This document shows, piece after piece, positions 1-8,375 of a stretch of DNA of 17,882 bases. The number at the start of each line of letters is the position of its first letter. Position 1 is the stretch's first letter. Below the pieces are notes generated by a model. The model saw only the letters and a program-made list of their open reading frames with translations, did not search any database and had not been told where the DNA came from. This DNA is from an uncultured Lachnospiraceae bacterium (GTDB lineage: Bacteria; Bacillota; Clostridia; Lachnospirales; Lachnospiraceae), in NCBI GenBank assembly GCA_910588865.1, contig CAJUSJ010000015.1, forward strand, positions 1 to 17,882. Direction: 5' to 3'. The translations under genes were made by a program, and so were the position numbers.

Positions 1-1273
1 CAGCGCCCAGACCCCAGAACTTACAGTTGGTAGTTCCCTCGGGAGTGGTCACCAGAGGAGCGCCGAGGGCAAGAGACAGATGGGTCACATCATCCTCAAT
101 ACCGATGGTGAACTGTTTCTTCTCGCTGTTCTCGTATACAGCTACGATCTGGGCCGGAGTGGTATCCTTGGAACCAAGGCCATAACGTCCGGACAGGATC
201 TCCACGCTGTCGAACTTGCTGCCCTTCAGGGCCGCGACGACATCCAGGTACAGAGGCTCGCCTAAGGAACCTGGCTCTTTTGTCCTGTCAAGAACGGAAA
301 TCTTCTTAACCGTATCCGGAATCGCGTTAATAAGAGCTTCCGCGGAGAACGGACGGTACAGGCGCACCTTCACAACGCCCACCTTCGCGCCGCTGGTCTT
401 TGCCATGTAGTCGATGGTCTCCTCAATGGTGTCATTGACAGAACCCATGGCAACGATCACATGCTCAGCGTCCGCCGCCCCATAGTAATTGAACAGCTTG
501 TAATCTGTGCCGCACTTCGCGTTAACCTTGTCCATATACTCCTGCACAATAGCCGGCAGAGCGTCATAATATGGGTTGCAGGCCTCTCTCGCCTGGAAGA
601 AAATATCCGGATTCTGAGCGGAACCTCTCTGGCAAGGATGGTTGGGATTCAGGGCATGCTGGCGGAAAGCGGCGATCGCGTCCCAGTCAGCCATCTCAGC
701 CAGGTCGTCATAATCCCAGGCTTCGATCTTCTGAATCTCGTGAGAGGTACGGAAACCATCAAAGAAATTAATAAACGGAACCTTGCCCTTGATGGCAGCC
801 AGATGAGCCACGGCGGTCAGATCCATAACTTCCTGGACACTGGACTCACACAGCATGGCGCAGCCGGTCTGACGGCACGCGTACACGTCGGAATGGTCGC
901 CGAAAATAGACAGAGCGTGGCTGGCCAGAGCGCGGGCAGATACGTTGATAACACCCGGCAGCTGCTCGCCGGCAATCTTGTACAGGTTAGGAATCATCAG
1001 CAGCAGACCCTGTGAAGCCGTGTAGGTAGCTGTAAGAGCACCTGCCGCCAGAGAACCGTGAACGGCACCTGCCGCTCCTGCCTCGGACTGCATCTCGGTG
1101 ATCTGAACAGTACGTCCAAAAATATTCTTTCTTCCTTCCGTAGCCCACTCATCTACATGCTCAGGCATAACAGAAGACGGGGTGATGGGATACATAGCAG
1201 CCACTTCAGTAAACGCGTATGAAGCATGTGCGGCGGCCTGATTACCATCCATGGTTTTCATTTTTCTCGCCAT
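1..1273 (-). CDS. nifJ: pyruvate:ferredoxin (flavodoxin) oxidoreductase, N-terminal part
   Basis: Catalyses CoA-dependent oxidative decarboxylation of pyruvate to acetyl-CoA and CO2, reducing ferredoxin; a cytosolic enzyme of anaerobic energy metabolism. Reading the minus strand from the ATG at 1273 gives 424 codons plus one base, open to the window edge, about a third of the usual ~1180 residues. The start MARKMKTMDGNQAAAHASYA is typical. YPITPSS with Thr31, EMQSEAG with Glu64 and Arg114 in NVSARA fall at the positions known for the Desulfovibrio africanus enzyme as thiamine-diphosphate/pyruvate site residues. The first two domains (about 1-240 and 260-410) are present, and the cut falls in FWGLGA at the start of domain III; the Fe-S and ThDP-binding parts lie outside. 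An AGGAGG (1282-1287) stands 8 nt before the ATG. Identification is nearly certain; the intactness of the missing part cannot be judged. Confidence 0.97.
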   Translation of the reverse strand, partial: MARKMKTMDGNQAAAHASYAFTEVAAMYPITPSSVMPEHVDEWATEGRKNIFGRTVQITEMQSEAGAAGAVHGSLAAGALTATYTASQGLLLMIPNLYKIAGEQLPGVINVSARALASHALSIFGDHSDVYACRQTGCAMLCESSVQEVMDLTAVAHLAAIKGKVPFINFFDGFRTSHEIQKIEAWDYDDLAEMADWDAIAAFRQHALNPNHPCQRGSAQNPDIFFQAREACNPYYDALPAIVQEYMDKVNAKCGTDYKLFNYYGAADAEHVIVAMGSVNDTIEETIDYMAKTSGAKVGVVKVRLYRPFSAEALINAIPDTVKKISVLDRTKEPGSLGEPLYLDVVAALKGSKFDSVEILSGRYGLGSKDTTPAQIVAVYENSEKKQFTIGIEDDVTHLSLALGAPLVTTPEGTTNCKFWGLGA

Positions 1274-1345
1274 TTGATTTTCCTCCTACAATTGTGATAT
1301 TGCATAGTGAAGTATATATTGAACATACATACTGACCTGCCTATT

Positions 1346-1373
1346 ATTATAACAATTTTTTATCAATTTGCAA
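1346..1373 (-). promoter_or_regulatory. predicted sigma-A promoter of nifJ
   Basis: On the minus strand, TTGCAA (1368-1373) and a perfect TATAAT (1346-1351) are separated by 16 nt, in an AT-rich stretch. This predicts a leader of about 65 nt before the nifJ start. It lies downstream of the terminator closing the VanW gene, so nifJ should be transcribed independently of it. Confidence 0.65.
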
Positions 1374-1446
1374 AGCAAAAATCCCACAATTTCATCCATT
1401 ATTTGTATTATTTTCGGAACAATATCACTGCTGGCAATGAGCGGCG

Positions 1447-1504
1447 CGAAAAAGACCATCTGACAAGCCGCGCCTTACGCGCGGGGCAGCTTGTCAAATG
1501 GTCT
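1447..1504 (-). terminator. intrinsic terminator after the VanW-domain gene
   Basis: A long hairpin pairs 1454-1468 with 1489-1503 (15 bp, one mismatch or wobble) and continues inward with CCGCGC (1468-1473) against GCGCGG (1479-1484), leaving a 5-nt loop. On the minus strand it is followed by TTTTT (from 1453 downward). It sits 14 nt past the stop of the 1518-3503 gene. The plus side also carries a T-run (CCTTTTTTATT), so it may work in both directions. Confidence 0.88.
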
Positions 1505-1517
1505 CTTCTGTCCTTTT

Positions 1518-3503
1518 TTATTCTGGCTTAGGCTCCACCATAACCCCGCCAGGCCCCGCGGGTGCCCCGGGTGTTGTCTCCGGCACAGGCGCCGCAGATT
1601 CCGCGGGCCCCTGTGCTCCTGGTCCTCCTCCGCTGCCGTTCACGGGATCCTTTGGCCTGTCAGGCACAGTGGAGGCTGTGGTAGGCGCTGCCGTGGTAGA
1701 CTGTCCAGGACCGCCCACCCCCGGCCCATCCGGAACCCGGTTTCCCGCCTGGCTGCTGGACTCCGCTGCCGGAGAACTGCTCGCGCTCTCCGCCGTGGTC
1801 TCTGCCTCTGATGTCTCAGACGAAGGCTCTGACGAAGACTCACTTCCCTCTGTGGTAAGAACCACGCCGGAAGTATTTCTCTTCACCACCGGCGCGTGGC
1901 CTTTATAAGTAACCGTGTGATCGATCTCCCGGCTGATCACCTCTCCGTCCTTCTTCACGATCAGCCTGGTTTCCCAGCGGCTCCCCGAAGATCCCGCTGA
2001 TTTTACAACCTCCTGATCCGGTAATAGAGTCTGATCCTCCTCATAAGTCGGGGCCGGCGGATCTACATCCGCCACCTTGGTGGACTCCAGGGAATACGTG
2101 ACTCCCTCCTCCAGGATCGGCATCCCGTAGACGGAAACCGTCACCGTCTGGTTGGAATAACTGGCCCTGATGCCGATAGCGGTACCGGAATTATTGATGA
2201 ACTTAAAATCTGGTCCTCCCCAGCTGACTGTGGCGTCCTGGCCCGGGGTCACGTAGGAGGGCTCAAATGTGTGGGACCGGCGAACCGATATCTTCAGGCC
2301 TGCCTTCAAAACCGCATTATATAAGGTAGTGCTTACCTGACATACACCTCCGCCGATCTCCTCAACCACCTCGCCGTTATTGTAAGCCGCCGCTCCCTGA
2401 TAGCCCTTGGCCGCGGTCCTCTCCCCAACGGTGTCATTAAAGGACAGCTCCTGGCCAGGCTGGACGATGGTGCCGTTGAGGGCCTCGGCAGCCAGGCGTA
2501 TGTTGGTGTTTCTCTTGCTGTTGGCCGTGGTGTTGGTTGTAAAAGTGCCAATGGTCTTGTATTTTTCTTTTGCCGCGGCTATGGAGATCTCCGGCTGCAC
2601 CTCACTGGCCGAGGCCGTGATGCTGGCGTCGAAATCCTTGGAGGTCAGGGCCTTCTGGATATCCGCCGCCAGCTTCTCCTGGTCAACGGCAAGTCCCGCG
2701 GCCTCCCCCTCAAACACAAAAGAATCCGTGGAGGAGTCATAGCCGGATATGGAACCGTTCTTGGCCGCTTTGTCCCACTTGGCCGCCGCCGCTGCCGCCT
2801 GGGCCTTCACCGCCTCCTCCAGTCCGGAAGTGTCAAGGGTATAATGCTCCTTGGGTTCCCCTCTGTAGATCTCATCCAAAAGACCGTTGAGTTTCTCCTC
2901 CATTAAATTGGCCACCTCATAGGTCTCATCCCCATAAGTGACCTTCATGCCCCATGTATAATTCTTCAGGATCTCTGTCCTGGCCTCATCCCTGGACATG
3001 CCCGTGATCTGGATTCCATCCACCGTAACCTGCTTCTCAAGCTCTGTCTCCGGCTCTGTGGTGGGAATGATGGATTCTATGCTGGCATCCTGGGGATCCG
3101 TGTTCGTGTTCCTGCTGTGCTTCATGCCATACACGGCCGCGGATATGGCAAGGATCAGAACCACTCCCGCTACCGCCGCTACGCCGTAGTTGACAGAGGA
3201 ACGTCTCCTCCTTCTGCCCCCTCTTCTGCCAGAAGAATGATGGGCGGAAGATCCCTGTCTGGAACCAGGAGGCCTTGAGGAGGCTGAACTCCGGGAGGAT
3301 GAGGACCGGCCTGTCCCCCTTGACGAAGTTGTTCCCCCGCTTCTGTGGGATGTCCCGGACGAGGTCCCTCTAACGCCCCTGGATGTCCCTGATGATGTGG
3401 CTCTGGAGGTCCCGGCTGTCCTGGCGGATCTGGATCCTGTCTGCCTTGTGCCGTACTCCCCTCTATCCAATCTTGATCTATTATTATGATATTGATTATC
3501 CAT
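1518..3503 (-). CDS. membrane-anchored VanW/G5-domain protein with low-complexity ends
   Basis: 661 residues. Order of parts: residues 1-104 form a low-complexity Ser/Arg/Thr/Gly-rich basic tail ending in a run of Arg (GGRRRRRSS); 105-127 is one transmembrane helix; about 155-310 resembles the putative peptidoglycan-binding domain often placed before VanW; about 330-460 is the VanW domain (PGQELSFNDTVGERT, GGGVCQVSTTLYNAVLKAGL, RSHTFEPSYVTPG); about 468-540 resembles a G5 domain; 541-661 is a Ser/Glu/Pro/Thr/Gly-rich tail. The basic N-terminus before the single helix predicts a type II orientation with the domains outside the membrane. VanW proteins are linked to the cell wall, but their biochemical role is not settled. 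The start at 3503 has a modest purine-rich site (GGTGAAGGAAAG). The gene is monocistronic, diverging from the PHP gene. Related to YoaR-like proteins; no direct evidence for vancomycin resistance. Confidence 0.9.
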   Translation of the reverse strand: MDNQYHNNRSRLDRGEYGTRQTGSRSARTAGTSRATSSGTSRGVRGTSSGTSHRSGGTTSSRGTGRSSSSRSSASSRPPGSRQGSSAHHSSGRRGGRRRRRSSVNYGVAAVAGVVLILAISAAVYGMKHSRNTNTDPQDASIESIIPTTEPETELEKQVTVDGIQITGMSRDEARTEILKNYTWGMKVTYGDETYEVANLMEEKLNGLLDEIYRGEPKEHYTLDTSGLEEAVKAQAAAAAAKWDKAAKNGSISGYDSSTDSFVFEGEAAGLAVDQEKLAADIQKALTSKDFDASITASASEVQPEISIAAAKEKYKTIGTFTTNTTANSKRNTNIRLAAEALNGTIVQPGQELSFNDTVGERTAAKGYQGAAAYNNGEVVEEIGGGVCQVSTTLYNAVLKAGLKISVRRSHTFEPSYVTPGQDATVSWGGPDFKFINNSGTAIGIRASYSNQTVTVSVYGMPILEEGVTYSLESTKVADVDPPAPTYEEDQTLLPDQEVVKSAGSSGSRWETRLIVKKDGEVISREIDHTVTYKGHAPVVKRNTSGVVLTTEGSESSSEPSSETSEAETTAESASSSPAAESSSQAGNRVPDGPGVGGPGQSTTAAPTTASTVPDRPKDPVNGSGGGPGAQGPAESAAPVPETTPGAPAGPGGVMVEPKPE

Positions 3504-3657
3504 ACTCTTTCCTTCACCTGTTTCACATTATAATGTAGACTTACAAGAAATAGTATACCATACTTTGTAGAAAATGGAATCACTTTTTTCCATTTTACTT
3601 ATTTTGAAGAACATGTTACACTAGTATTACCAAACCATTTCAAAAGGGAGAAATTTT
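3504..3657. promoter_or_regulatory. divergent promoter region between the VanW and PHP genes
   Basis: AT-rich 154-bp spacer. On the plus strand TTTACT (3594-3599) and TACACT (3617-3622) are spaced by 17 nt, followed by GGGAG (3646-3650) 7 nt before the PHP start. On the minus strand a perfect TATAAT (3527-3532) lies about 24 nt before the VanW gene, but I see no good -35 box at the right distance. Plus-strand promoter moderately supported, minus-strand one weak. Confidence 0.45.
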
Positions 3658-4503
3658 ATGAATTTTGTCGATCTTCACACCCATTCCACGGCCTCTGACG
3701 GCACTTTGACCCCGGAAGAATTGGTGAACCTGGCTGTGTCAAAAGATTTAAAAGCCATTGCCCTGACCGACCACGACACCATAGACGGCATCTTCCGGGG
3801 AAAGAAAGCTGCCGCTGACTCTGGCTTAGAGCTGATCCCCGGCATGGAGCTTTCCTGTGTCTACCAGGGAACCGAGATTCACATCCTGGGATTTTTCGCC
3901 GATGAGACCTGTCAGGAACTGAAAGACGGCCTGGCCAGTTTCCGCAAAGCCAGGGATAACCGCAACCAAAACATGATGGACCGTTTCCTTGAGGACGGCT
4001 TTGACATTACCTGGGAAGATTTAAGACACGGTGTCCCCGATACCGTGGTCACCAGGGCTCACTTTGCCAGGGTTCTCACAGAAAAGGGCTACGCCTCCTC
4101 CCCCTCCCAGGCCTTTGAAAAATATCTCCAGTACGGAGGCCGTTACTGCGCCCGGCCCAAGCGGGTTACCGCGGAGCAGGTGATGGAGCTGATGACAGCC
4201 TGCCATGTGTGGCCCTGTCTGGCCCATCCTATGCAGTATCATATGGGATACCAGCAGATCCGGGAATTGGCTGTCTACTTAAAGGGTCTGGGGCTTCGGG
4301 GAATGGAAGTCTACCACTCCTCCCACAACCAGGGACAGAGCGGAAAGCTTCAGGTGATAACCAAAGAGCTGGGGCTTTTGCCATCCGGCGGTTCTGATTT
4401 TCACGGTACCAACAAACCAGATGTGGAGATCGGACGAGGCAGAGGCGGCCTGCGGGTCTCTTACGCCCTTCTAAAAGATATTAAGGAGGATTACTATGGA
4501 TGA
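3658..4503 (+). CDS. PHP-domain phosphoesterase (YciV/TrpH/RNase AM-like)
   Basis: 281 residues, about the usual length of stand-alone PHP proteins. Metal-ligand motifs of the polymerase-and-histidinol-phosphatase fold are all visible: HTHS at 7-10, Asp14, TDHD at 37-40, Glu64 in PGMELS, His75, His135, His190 in LAHP, and SDFHG at 246-250 with Asp247 and His249. The best-known relatives hydrolyse nucleoside 3',5'-bisphosphates and trim the 5' ends of small RNAs (E. coli YciV/TrpH/RNase AM). The matching substrate here is inferred from the family, not visible in the sequence. Cytosolic, with no signal peptide. A GGGAG site sits 7 nt before the ATG. The 3' end overlaps the next gene by 8 bp, so the two are probably co-translated. 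Confidence 0.92.
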   Translation: MNFVDLHTHSTASDGTLTPEELVNLAVSKDLKAIALTDHDTIDGIFRGKKAAADSGLELIPGMELSCVYQGTEIHILGFFADETCQELKDGLASFRKARDNRNQNMMDRFLEDGFDITWEDLRHGVPDTVVTRAHFARVLTEKGYASSPSQAFEKYLQYGGRYCARPKRVTAEQVMELMTACHVWPCLAHPMQYHMGYQQIRELAVYLKGLGLRGMEVYHSSHNQGQSGKLQVITKELGLLPSGGSDFHGTNKPDVEIGRGRGGLRVSYALLKDIKEDYYG

Positions 4504-4753
4504 ATTTTACCGGGTCATAGAGGACAAGATCCGCCGGTCCGGCTATGACGGCCCCACTGACGGGGAAGACATCTACAACGACATCTGCGATCAGATGGAG
4601 GACAAAGAAGAAGGGGTCTATGTGTTCATGTCCAAAAAGACCGAGGACATTTTCTTTGAATACAAAGTGGAGATCTTTGAGGATCAGTTCAACTTATCCT
4701 ACATTGATCTCCACACCCCTGACAAAACATTTCATGTTGACTTTGACTCATAA
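4496..4753 (+). CDS. small acidic protein of unknown function, coupled to the PHP gene
   Basis: 85 residues. No family recognised with confidence. It is strongly acidic (24 Asp/Glu against 9 Lys/Arg by my count), with no signal peptide or membrane segment. The C-terminal half reads as alternating beta-strand-like segments (VYVFMS, FFEYKVEIF, FNLSYIDLH). The start is secure: AAGGAGGA lies just before the ATG at 4496, inside the last codons of the PHP gene, and the two frames overlap by 8 bp. That overlap predicts translational coupling and a linked function, perhaps as a partner of the phosphoesterase; this is inference. A nucleic-acid-mimic role is possible from charge alone but unsupported. 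The gene converges on the DmpA-type gene, leaving a 50-bp gap without a clear terminator. Confidence 0.85.
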   Translation: MDEFYRVIEDKIRRSGYDGPTDGEDIYNDICDQMEDKEEGVYVFMSKKTEDIFFEYKVEIFEDQFNLSYIDLHTPDKTFHVDFDS

Positions 4754-4803
4754 GGCTGGCTTTGGGGCTTTGAGTCCGCCTCCGGGCCAGGCCAAAACCC
4801 CAT

Positions 4804-5841
4804 TTACAGCCTGTTCAGATACACATCTGTCAGGCTGTATTTTGTGGTGCCGTCATAACCTGTCACGGTGGAAGCCATTGCCAGGGAATTCAGCACCGCC
4901 TCCTCCACGGACTCCGCTACCAGGGGGAACACTTTGTCAAGCAGCTCCTCCCTCAGCATCTCCATGGGAAATACTGCCTCTTCCCCTGCCGTCTCCACAC
5001 GGTTTGCCGTGGTAAATCCAATGACGATATCCCCGCTGCCATGGCCCAGAAAAGAGCCGCACCGAACAAGGCCCACCGGTGCCCGCCCGCACATTCTCTT
5101 TAACTGCCGGTCTGTCACCGGAAGGTCTGTGGCCAGGATCATCATAATGGAACCCCTGTCCACCGGGGCAGGCTCTATATCCGTCAGTTCCCGTCCCACG
5201 GGCCTGTGGCCGATAACAAGATTCTCTGTGCTGCCGAAATTAGACTGTACCAGAGCGCCTACGGTGTACCGCTGTCCGCCAAGAGAGAGAATACGGGAGG
5301 CAGAACCAATGCCGCCTTTCAGTCCAAAGCACACCGTGCCCTTTCCCGCCCCCACATCTCCCTCCTCAAAATCTTCCTCCGCGCTGTCAATAGCTGCCAT
5401 GACCTCCTTCTTTCCCACCGCCCTGGAGGCGATGTCGTTGAGAACGCTGTCATTACACTCTCCCACCACCGGATTGACAGAAGTAATGGAAATATTGTCT
5501 TTTTCCCCCACTTTCAGCATATAATCCACCAAAGCATCGTGTACAATTCCCACATTTAAGGTATTGGTCAGGGCAATGGGAGTCTCTAAGTTTCCCAGCT
5601 CCTCAATCTGCACAAGCCCCTGGCTTTTCCCGTACCCGTTCCGGACACACACCGCGGCTGTCAGTTTTCTGGAAAATGGATTGTCCCGGCAGGGCATAAC
5701 AACCGTCACTCCTGTCTTATTCCGACTGGTGTCCACGGTACAATGTCCCACAGTAACGCCATTCACATCCGTGATCTTGTTGCGGGGGCCAGGCGTTCCC
5801 CTGCCGATGACAATACCATAATCTCTCAAACGTTTTTTCAT
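4804..5841 (-). CDS. DmpA/P1-family N-terminal nucleophile aminopeptidase
   Basis: 345 residues, normal for the MEROPS S58 (DmpA/BapA) family. These enzymes self-cleave before a Ser, which becomes the N-terminal nucleophile of the small subunit, and release N-terminal residues from peptides; members differ between L-amino acids, D-Ala amides and beta-peptides. The cleavage site is visible as KGGIGSASR, with Gly179-Ser180. Other family signatures are TDVNGVTVGH (24-33), RNGYGKSQG near 67, PIALTNTLNVG near 89-98, SNFG with Asn201, and GHGSGDIVIGFTT (267-279) with Ser269. No signal peptide, so cytosolic. The ATG follows directly on the stop codon of the AI-2E gene (0 nt gap), and its AGGAGG lies inside that gene's last codons, which implies coupling. 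Substrate specificity cannot be read from the sequence. Confidence 0.93.
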   Translation of the reverse strand: MKKRLRDYGIVIGRGTPGPRNKITDVNGVTVGHCTVDTSRNKTGVTVVMPCRDNPFSRKLTAAVCVRNGYGKSQGLVQIEELGNLETPIALTNTLNVGIVHDALVDYMLKVGEKDNISITSVNPVVGECNDSVLNDIASRAVGKKEVMAAIDSAEEDFEEGDVGAGKGTVCFGLKGGIGSASRILSLGGQRYTVGALVQSNFGSTENLVIGHRPVGRELTDIEPAPVDRGSIMMILATDLPVTDRQLKRMCGRAPVGLVRCGSFLGHGSGDIVIGFTTANRVETAGEEAVFPMEMLREELLDKVFPLVAESVEEAVLNSLAMASTVTGYDGTTKYSLTDVYLNRL

Positions 5842-7125
5842 CTACTTTCGCCTCCTTTTTGTCTGGCCCGTCTTTTTTGTCTGGCCTGGCTTCCTGGACT
5901 GTCTGGTCTCTGTCTCCTGTCTCTCACTGTCCGACGACCCGTCTTTCCCTGTTCCCTGCCTGTGGTCTGATTTTATTTCCGCCGCTGGCCCTTTCGTTCC
6001 TGATCCCCCCTCTTTTCTTCCGATCCTCATATTGACATCTTCCCGCAAAAGAGCGTAGATCACCGAACACAGGGGGATAAAGACCAGCATACCCAAGACC
6101 CCCATGACACTGCCGCCTATGGTCACTGCCACCAGAACCCATATAGAAGGAAGTCCCACGGAACCTCCCACTACATGGGGATAAATCAGATTGCCTTCCA
6201 ACTGCTGGAGAACCTGGAACACAACCAGGAACACCAGGGCCTGAACCGGGCTGACCATCAGGATCAGGAAGGTCCCCACGGCACAGCCCACAAACGCGCC
6301 AAAGATAGGGATCAGGGCTGTAAACGCGATCAGCACTCCGATCAAAAGAGCGTAGGGAATCTTCATCACTGTGAGAGTCACAAAAAACATGGTTCCAAGG
6401 ATCACGGCCTCCATACACTGTCCAGCCAGAAAGTTGGAAAAGGTTTTCTCTGTCAGAGCCGCCACTTTGATCGCCCTGTCACCCAGATGATCCGGCAGAT
6501 AGGCCCTGACAAAACGCTTCATCTGCCGCCCCAGGGTCTCTTTTTGCAGAAGCACATAGACCGCGAACACGAACCCGATACAGAAATTGGTCACCCCGCT
6601 GATAATGGACACAGCGGCGTTGAAGGTGGAGGCCACAACAGAACCCGCACCGCTGGAGAGAAAGCCCATAATATCTTTTCCCACTTTGTCCCAATCCACT
6701 TCCATCTCCTCGATGTACATAAGGATACCCGGGTTTCTGGCAAAAAGCTCCGCGGCCTGGGTCTGGACATTCTCAAAAAATATGGGGATGTTCTTTTGGA
6801 GGCTCACCGCCGTGTTTACCAGTTCCGGTCCTACCACGAAGATCACCACTGCCAGGACTCCGGCCACAAGGGCGATGGACAGCACAAGGCACACCGGCCT
6901 CCTGATTTTTCTCATCTTTTTCAGAGGTGTGTGGTTCTCAATGGCCCGCATAGGCACGTTGAGAACAAAGGCGATGGCTCCGCCAAGAAGAAATGGGGAG
7001 ATCATGGACACACAGGCCCCTGCCAATATCAGAACCTTCTCCCAGTGAAGCCCCAGCACCACCACAACTACCGCGAACACAATAAGGCCCCTGATCTTTT
7101 TCATGTTATCTCGGTTCAGCTCCAT
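5842..7125 (-). CDS. AI-2E family membrane transporter-like protein
   Basis: 427 residues, with about eight hydrophobic segments (roughly 11-27, 30-57, 78-98, 168-193, 230-256, 258-286, 290-307, 325-360). The signature QQLEGNLIYPHVVG (307-320) and the preceding FGAFVGC region mark the AI-2E exporter family (TqsA, YdiK and other UPF0118 proteins). Some members export autoinducer-2; others act in sodium/proton exchange, so the cargo here is unknown. After the last helix a hydrophilic tail of about 65 residues ends in a Lys/Arg/Gln/Thr-rich stretch (KPGQTKKTGQTKRRRK), longer than usual and probably cytosolic. It is the middle gene of an operon: it starts 6 nt after the AlaX-like stop, with AAGGAG just upstream, and abuts the peptidase gene. 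Confidence 0.9.
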   Translation of the reverse strand: MELNRDNMKKIRGLIVFAVVVVVLGLHWEKVLILAGACVSMISPFLLGGAIAFVLNVPMRAIENHTPLKKMRKIRRPVCLVLSIALVAGVLAVVIFVVGPELVNTAVSLQKNIPIFFENVQTQAAELFARNPGILMYIEEMEVDWDKVGKDIMGFLSSGAGSVVASTFNAAVSIISGVTNFCIGFVFAVYVLLQKETLGRQMKRFVRAYLPDHLGDRAIKVAALTEKTFSNFLAGQCMEAVILGTMFFVTLTVMKIPYALLIGVLIAFTALIPIFGAFVGCAVGTFLILMVSPVQALVFLVVFQVLQQLEGNLIYPHVVGGSVGLPSIWVLVAVTIGGSVMGVLGMLVFIPLCSVIYALLREDVNMRIGRKEGGSGTKGPAAEIKSDHRQGTGKDGSSDSERQETETRQSRKPGQTKKTGQTKRRRK

Positions 7126-7131
7126 CGTTCC

Positions 7132-8295
7132 TCACTCCTTCCACGCTCTCTCAGACCAAACCTTCTCGATCTCTTCCCGGGAAGCACAAAACAACCCACG
7201 AGCCATCAGCCCTCTGCCGCTGCCTTTTCCTCCAAGAAGGCTGTTGAGTATTCTCGTAAATCCTCCCACCTCCTCGTTCCTGCTTCCCAGCACATAGTTG
7301 TACTCCCTGTCGTGGCCGGAACAGGCCAGCACAAGATCCCCTTTCTCCTCCTGGCAAAGCCGCGCGCAAAACAGCCGCAGCTGAGCTGGGGGCAGATCCT
7401 CCTCAAAAACCAGAAGAGGCTCCTTTCCCCCAGGCAGCTGCTGACATCTCAGCTTAAAAATCCGCTGATACAGCTGGTGTACCTGCTGTTTCTGAACAGC
7501 CGTCTCCTCCAAAAGCTTCTCCACCGCATCCGCTACCTGCCCCTGTTTGGCGGACAGAAGATTGGAGATCTTTATCACCTGATCCTGCTTTCTTTCATAG
7601 TCCTCAAGAGCCCTGGCGCCGCAGACCATCTCCAGGCGAACCCCGCTTTTGTACTTTTTCAGCCCCGTGATCTTGATTACTCCCACTTCTCCTGTATGGC
7701 TTACATGGGTGCCGCAGCAGGCACACACATCCCCTCCGGGAATCCGCACGATCCGCACCGGCCCCTGAAGTTCCTTCTTGCTGCGGTAATCCAGGCTATG
7801 TAATTCCTCCTCTGAGGGATACCAGGCCTCAACCGGAAGATCGGCCCACACCAGCCTGTTGGCCTCAGTCTCCAGCTCCTTTGCCTCGTCCTTGGTGATC
7901 ATGCCGTTAAAGTCAATGGTCACCCCATCCTGGCCCATGTGAAATCCTACATTGTCATAGCCAAAGCGGCTGTGAACCAGGCCTGAGAAAATATGCTCTC
8001 CGGTGTGGTGTCCCATGTGACATATCCTGCGCTCCCAGCAGATAGCCCCGTGAACCTGCTGCCCCACAAGGAACTCCTGATCCGTGTAATGCCAGATCTC
8101 CCCGTCTTTTTCGTGGACCTCTGTCACCAGGGCCTGCCCCAAAGTCCCGGTATCATAAGGCTGTCCGCCTCCCTCCGGGTAGAAGGCCGTCTGATCCAGC
8201 ACCACATGGTAAAGGCCTCCCTTTCCCGGCTGACAGGATATAACTGTCCCGTCAAATTCTTTTTGGTATGGGTTCTGTTCATATAATTTCTCCAT
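7132..8295 (-). CDS. AlaX-L type alanyl-tRNA editing protein (editing + DHHA1 domains)
   Basis: 387 residues from the chosen start. It lacks the AlaRS aminoacylation domain and begins with the AlaRS second additional domain: FYPEGGGQPYDTG near 38-50, then the zinc motifs HTGEH (His97, His101) and CGTH (Cys193, His197). A coiled segment (about 240-290) leads to a DHHA1-like C-terminus with GGKGSGRGLMARG (355-367), which places it in the long AlaX-L class. Such proteins hydrolyse Ser- or Gly-tRNA(Ala) in trans, in the cytosol. The start is at 8295 because AGGAGG (8305-8310) lies 9 nt upstream; the longer frame from 8316 would put that site inside the gene. First gene of a three-gene operon. The alternative name 'DHHA1 domain-containing protein' is equally valid. 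Confidence 0.9.
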   Translation of the reverse strand: MEKLYEQNPYQKEFDGTVISCQPGKGGLYHVVLDQTAFYPEGGGQPYDTGTLGQALVTEVHEKDGEIWHYTDQEFLVGQQVHGAICWERRICHMGHHTGEHIFSGLVHSRFGYDNVGFHMGQDGVTIDFNGMITKDEAKELETEANRLVWADLPVEAWYPSEEELHSLDYRSKKELQGPVRIVRIPGGDVCACCGTHVSHTGEVGVIKITGLKKYKSGVRLEMVCGARALEDYERKQDQVIKISNLLSAKQGQVADAVEKLLEETAVQKQQVHQLYQRIFKLRCQQLPGGKEPLLVFEEDLPPAQLRLFCARLCQEEKGDLVLACSGHDREYNYVLGSRNEEVGGFTRILNSLLGGKGSGRGLMARGLFCASREEIEKVWSERAWKE

Positions 8296-8304
8296 GATGC
8301 ACAT

Positions 8305-8310
8305 CCTCCT
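8305..8310 (-). promoter_or_regulatory. ribosome binding site fixing the AlaX-like start
   Basis: A perfect AGGAGG on the minus strand, 9 nt before the ATG at 8293-8295. It lies inside the alternative seven-residue N-terminal extension starting at 8316, so the shorter protein is preferred. Confidence 0.8.
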
Positions 8311-8375
8311 AAACATATTTTTCGGATTCCAGGCCGTCTCTGATTGTCAGATTGTTGTTATCTTCAGTATTGACA

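Noticed and set aside
461..1015. A 184-codon plus-strand frame
   Set aside because: It is antisense to nifJ, whose reading frame is unmistakable.
3179..3583. A 134-codon minus-strand frame with a collagen-like Pro/Gly-rich product
   Set aside because: It is an alternate frame of the low-complexity start of the VanW protein; the bias comes from that repetitive coding sequence.
4764..4801. Possible terminator between the small acidic gene and the peptidase gene
   Set aside because: GGGGCTTTG can pair with CAAAACCCC apart from one mismatch, but no T-run follows on either strand, so it is not listed as a terminator.
6175..7803. A 542-codon open frame on the plus strand
   Set aside because: It lies antisense to the AI-2E and AlaX-like genes, both clearly real. 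Its product is His/Gln-rich without any recognisable family, as expected for an antisense shadow.
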